A stretch of DNA of 17,238 nucleotides from DASZZX01 sp036260415 (GTDB lineage: Bacteria; Actinomycetota; Nitriliruptoria; Nitriliruptorales; JAHWKO01): contig DASZZX010000181.1 in assembly GCA_036260415.1 (NCBI GenBank), positions 1-17,238 on the forward strand. The letters run 5' to 3'. Positions 14,976-17,238 of this stretch are shown here, in pieces. A model generated the notes under the pieces. The model saw only the letters and a list, made by a program, of their open reading frames with translations. It was not told the origin of the DNA and did not search any database. The translations under genes were made by a program, and so were the position numbers. Each line of letters starts with the position of its first letter. The stretch's first letter is position 1.

Positions 14976-15279
14976 CCGGCCACCGTCAGGTCCTCGTCCC
15001 CGCGCTTGGCACCATATTCGAACGGACGACGGGCAGCCTTCCTGATCGCTACGGATCTCGTCGTAGCGACTATGCGCGTCGCCATGCCCTGGACGAGGCA
15101 GCAGAACGCGAGCACAACCACGGCTTCGGGTTCTTGGCAGCCCCGGACACGCCTGTTGCTCGCAATGCCGTGGTGGCGCGGCTACTGTCCAGTCGCCGTC
15201 GACGCCGCCTCGCTGGGATGTCGCTGATTGGTGCATCAGGAACCTCTGAACGGACAGCCGGCACGATCCTCTATCTTGG

Positions 15280-15480
15280 TTACCTCTTTGTTAGGGGCGG
15301 CCTGCGCTCCGCCTTGAGTTCCTCCTTTAGGTGCCGCGCCTGCTCCACGCTCGACGTCTCCATCCAAGCCACCTCGCACGCGGCGACCCATCTATTCACC
15401 GCATCAACCTGCTCCTCAGTGATCAACGACGGACGAATCTTCGCTTCCGCGACGGTGGCCACGCCGAGATGTTCTGCCAC
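15280..15480 (-). CDS. Small hypothetical protein, about 66 aa, start uncertain
   Basis: From the GTG at 15480 the frame reads VAEHLGVATVAEAKIRPSLI, then TEEQVDAVNRWVAACEVAWM and ETSSVEQARHLKEELKAERR, ending PPLTKR. The composition (helical, charged, few Arg/Pro runs) is protein-like compared with the shadow frames around it. The similar-looking stretch SRSAFRRN just upstream suggests it may start earlier, but no start codon with a good ribosome binding site was found there. I know no family. It is divergent from the frameshifted gene that begins at 15526, with the intervening bases too few for two ordinary promoters. Confidence 0.4.
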   Translation of the reverse strand: MAEHLGVATVAEAKIRPSLITEEQVDAVNRWVAACEVAWMETSSVEQARHLKEELKAERRPPLTKR

Positions 15481-15525
15481 GTTGCGTCGGAACGCCGAGC
15501 GAGACAGATCCCGACCCGTGTCGAG

Positions 15526-15943
15526 ATGCTCGCGCTGCAAGCGACGTTTCGAGATCTCGTCGGGTCGGAGTTCGCCTTCCTCACCGAGCGCGGATTCCGC
15601 TCGGCTACGGCGGGCGAACTGGAGGTGAGGTACGAGAACGACGAGGGTGTGTTCGTCCGGGTCTTCCACGATCCCAACGACCACTACGTGGGGTTCAAGG
15701 TGGGGCTCGATGACCGCCCGAAGGACGCCATCACAGCGGCAGAGTTGGTGGGCCTCACTTCGAGCGACTCCGGCGGGGCGTATGCTCAGAACGCACCAGA
15801 ACTTGCGCGTGCCGTGGCGGAGTGTTGCCGAACAGCTCCGCAAGCACGGGGAACGACCCCTCGCCGGCGACGAAGCCATCTACGGCGAGGTCATGGAGTT
15901 GCGTCGGAGATACACCGAGCAGTTCACGCGTCTCGACCAGTAG
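15526..15943 (+). pseudogene. Small hypothetical protein, frameshifted near 15825
   Basis: From the ATG at 15526 the frame reads MLALQATFRDLVGSEFAFLT, then GFRSATAGELEVRYENDEG and VFVRVFHDPNDHYVGFKVGL. It then changes to non-coding character after LARAV at about 15823. A one-base shift gives VAEQLRKHGERPLAGDEAIY and GEVMELRRRYTEQFTRLDQ to a stop at 15941-15943, a fitting helical C-terminus. The combined protein of about 138 residues resembles a common group of small uncharacterised proteins (GF....., strand with VRYEND..VFVRV.HD.., then helical tail ending ..L.GD...). The function is unknown. The frameshift may be a real mutation or a base-calling error. Confidence 0.6.
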
Positions 15944-16004
15944 CGCCGCTTCGGCAAGCGGTCGACATGGGGCCGCCTGGCGCAACGGGTGATACCCGCC
16001 GTTC

Positions 16005-16030
16005 CTCGACGCTTCCGCGGAAGCGTCGAG
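16005..16030. repeat. Perfect 26-bp palindrome (copy 1)
   Basis: The 26 bases are exactly self-complementary, centred on CGCTTCCGCGGAAGCG (16010-16025). It lies 62 bases after the end of the frameshifted hypothetical gene and 169 bases beyond the end of the convergent MTHFR-like gene. Without a T tract a terminator role is uncertain; a protein binding or recombination site is possible. Confidence 0.85.
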
Positions 16031-16102
16031 TTGTGGATATCGACCGCCCGTATAGCCGTTCGACGGCGTTCAGGAGTGCGACCTGTGCGGAGCGCGACAA
16101 GT

Positions 16103-16118
16103 CGCTTCCGCGGAAGCG
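16103..16118. repeat. 16-bp palindrome identical to core of copy 1
   Basis: CGCTTCCGCGGAAGCG is repeated exactly 93 bases after its first occurrence, in the same convergent intergenic gap. Flanking bases differ from copy 1, so the repeated unit is just this core. No gene is visible between the copies. Confidence 0.85.
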
Positions 16119-16198
16119 CGGAACCTGTGGAGGACCACCGATCTTTGCCGCCCTGTCGCGGGATGGCCTTAGCTTAGACCGCTTTCGGATGGGGAGCT

Positions 16199-16964
16199 TC
16201 AGATACCGGCCCGTTCCAGGGCGTCGGCTGTCTGACGGAACTGGCGCGCCGGGATGAGGTGAACGCCGTCTACCGCACCTGAGTCGCGCAGTCGGAGCAC
16301 CTGCTCCACCGCGTGATCCACCCCCGACCGAACGATCACGCGCCAGGTCGGCCATGAGGGCGTCGGGAACCTCGAATCCGGGGATGAGCTCACGCAGACG
16401 GATCGCCATCTTGTCGCTCGCCAGCACGACCACACCGGCGTACACCTGGCCCTCGAATCCCGTCCGGTCTCGCCACCGTGTCACGGCCTGCTCGTCGAAC
16501 GAGATCTGTGCGAACGCGAAGTGTGTACCGGCCTTCCAGCCGGGCAGGTCACGGGTGACATCGACGGTCACACCTACACGGAACCGCCCGGCGTCGTGGG
16601 TGGATCGCATCTCCTCGAGCATCTGACGGACCGTCAGGCTGCTGCGCTCGCCATGACGGGGCGCGTCCCCGTACACGAACAGCAGCTCCTCGACGCCGTA
16701 GGCGGCCGCCGTGAGAAGGTCGCGGCGGAAACCCAGCAGGTTGCGGTCGCGCGCGTTGAGACAGGCGACGGCACGACCTTGGAGATAGGCGACCTCGTGC
16801 GCCACGGCGACAGACGACACCGTCGCTCTACCCAGATGGCTGTCCGGCACCAGGAACGCGTCACACGACCGACGAAGCACCGCGATCTGCTCCCGAACGA
16901 TCCCCATATCCGCAGACGTCGGCGGCTCGATCTCGCACACGACCTCGAACCTGCCAGCTGCCAC
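16199..16964 (-). pseudogene. Methylenetetrahydrofolate reductase-like protein, frameshifted
   Basis: The GTG at 16964 follows AGGAGG by eight bases, an excellent ribosome binding site. The protein begins VAAGRFEVVCEIEPPTSADM and carries the MTHFR-type barrel pattern: DAFLVPDSHLGR, VAYLQGRAVACLNARDRN, LLGFRRDLLTAAAYGVEELL and FVYGDAP. The family reduces methylene-tetrahydrofolate with a flavin for methionine synthesis; this member is of the short MetF-like kind, about 255 residues, and its actual reaction is not certain. At the five-C run 16321-16325 the frame breaks: deleting one base joins DLARDRSVG to VDHAVEQVLRLRDSGAVDGV and HLIPARQFRQTADALERAGI, ending at 16199. As written, the frame instead runs on as Arg-rich sequence to 15924. 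A sequencing error in the C run or a true mutation fits equally well. Confidence 0.75.
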
Positions 16965-17049
16965 TGCTCGCCCCTCCTACCGGCCGAGGCGCCAGACAAC
17001 CACACGAGTCGAACGGTTTGTAGCCGCCGCTCTCCTACGTCGCTCTGAC

Positions 17050-17238
17050 ATCGCGACGCTGCGTGTTATGGGCTCCGCCCCGACCACACCAGCCGAGCAG
17101 AACCACTGCGATGCTGCTCTTGCTGCCCGTCCCTGCGAGGGTGGGCGCCGGGATGTCCGCGCCGGTCTGACTCACAGAACCACCGATCGCGTATCTAGAA
17201 ACCGAGCCGTCGGCCGGTGGCGGGCATCTCGTAGGCGC
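17050..17238 (+). mobile_element. Left end of a second IS110-family element, running off the window
   Basis: From about 17050 the sequence aligns with the left non-coding end of the element at 7330: a TTATG box (17066-17070), CCACTGCGATGCTG (17103-17116), CCCT/AGGG hairpin (17131-17141), CCGGTCTGACTC (17162-17173), CCACCG/CGGTGG stem (17180-17185 with 17215-17220) and GGGC.TCTCGT near the end. Overall similarity is perhaps 70%, so it is a related but distinct element. The recombinase gene would lie beyond 17238. Confidence 0.65.
17078..17238 (+). ncRNA. Candidate bridge RNA of the second IS110 element (partial)
   Basis: The hairpins are the same as in the 7352-7530 candidate, with changed loop sequences: GCG replaces GGC in the CCCT/AGGG loop, and the 29-base loop 17186-17214 differs from its counterpart. 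CAGAACCAC occurs twice (17098-17106, 17175-17183) at the positions where the first element has two copies of CATAGCCAC. The 5' end is estimated from the putative -10; the 3' end is outside or at the window edge. Confidence 0.5.

Noticed and set aside
16049..16072. Short match to the IS110 right end on the minus strand (ACGGCTATA)
   Set aside because: Only nine bases match, and the TTGACG and TAGG parts are missing; chance occurrence in 17 kb is plausible.

Overview
The window is high-GC DNA with actinobacterial-style genes: frequent GTG starts, many LuxR/TetR regulators and alpha/beta hydrolases, and mostly short intergenic gaps. It looks like an accessory or plastic chromosomal region of an actinobacterium. 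The species cannot be named from the sequence.

Left part (1-2790). The window opens inside a cation/proton antiporter gene whose C-terminal rhodanese domain is interrupted by an in-frame TGA at 990-992. The frame continues with rhodanese sequence to 1133, and the next gene starts there with a GTGA overlap. The TGA takes the place of the second cysteine of a CxCP-type motif, so a selenocysteine codon is a serious possibility. A small SRPBCC-like protein follows, then a strip of decayed insertion-sequence debris (an IS3/HTH transposase scrap and an ISAzo13-like scrap) around a small membrane-anchored hypothetical gene.

Centre-left (2788-7115). A 5'-truncated zinc-independent oxidoreductase (MDR) remnant converges on a TetR repressor. 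The repressor is divergent from an intact MDR oxidoreductase, followed by a four-helix membrane protein and an ABC ATPase/permease pair. The TetR/MDR gap holds three near-identical 15-bp palindromes laid over a recognisable promoter, so oxidoreductase, membrane protein and exporter are probably one repressed, ligand-inducible operon for stress or drug response.

Centre (7330-8758). A complete IS110-family element has a DEDD/serine recombinase, a structured 5' non-coding region that fits a bridge RNA, and a tandemly duplicated right end. A second, diverged IS110 left end of the same type starts at about 17050 and runs off the window. Comparing the two shows hairpins held in common and a short repeated motif that changes in concert within each element and is complementary to the right end.

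Centre-right (9007-12566). A TPR-type LuxR regulator precedes one long reading frame that joins an alpha/beta hydrolase fold to a SAM methyltransferase. The hydrolase part lacks the nucleophilic serine and the catalytic histidine.

Right part (12567-17040). A TetR fragment, two tandem paralogous alpha/beta hydrolases with intact triads, two small hypothetical genes (one frameshifted), a pair of matching palindromes, and a methylenetetrahydrofolate-reductase-like gene frameshifted in a five-C run. No rRNA, tRNA or CRISPR array was seen.
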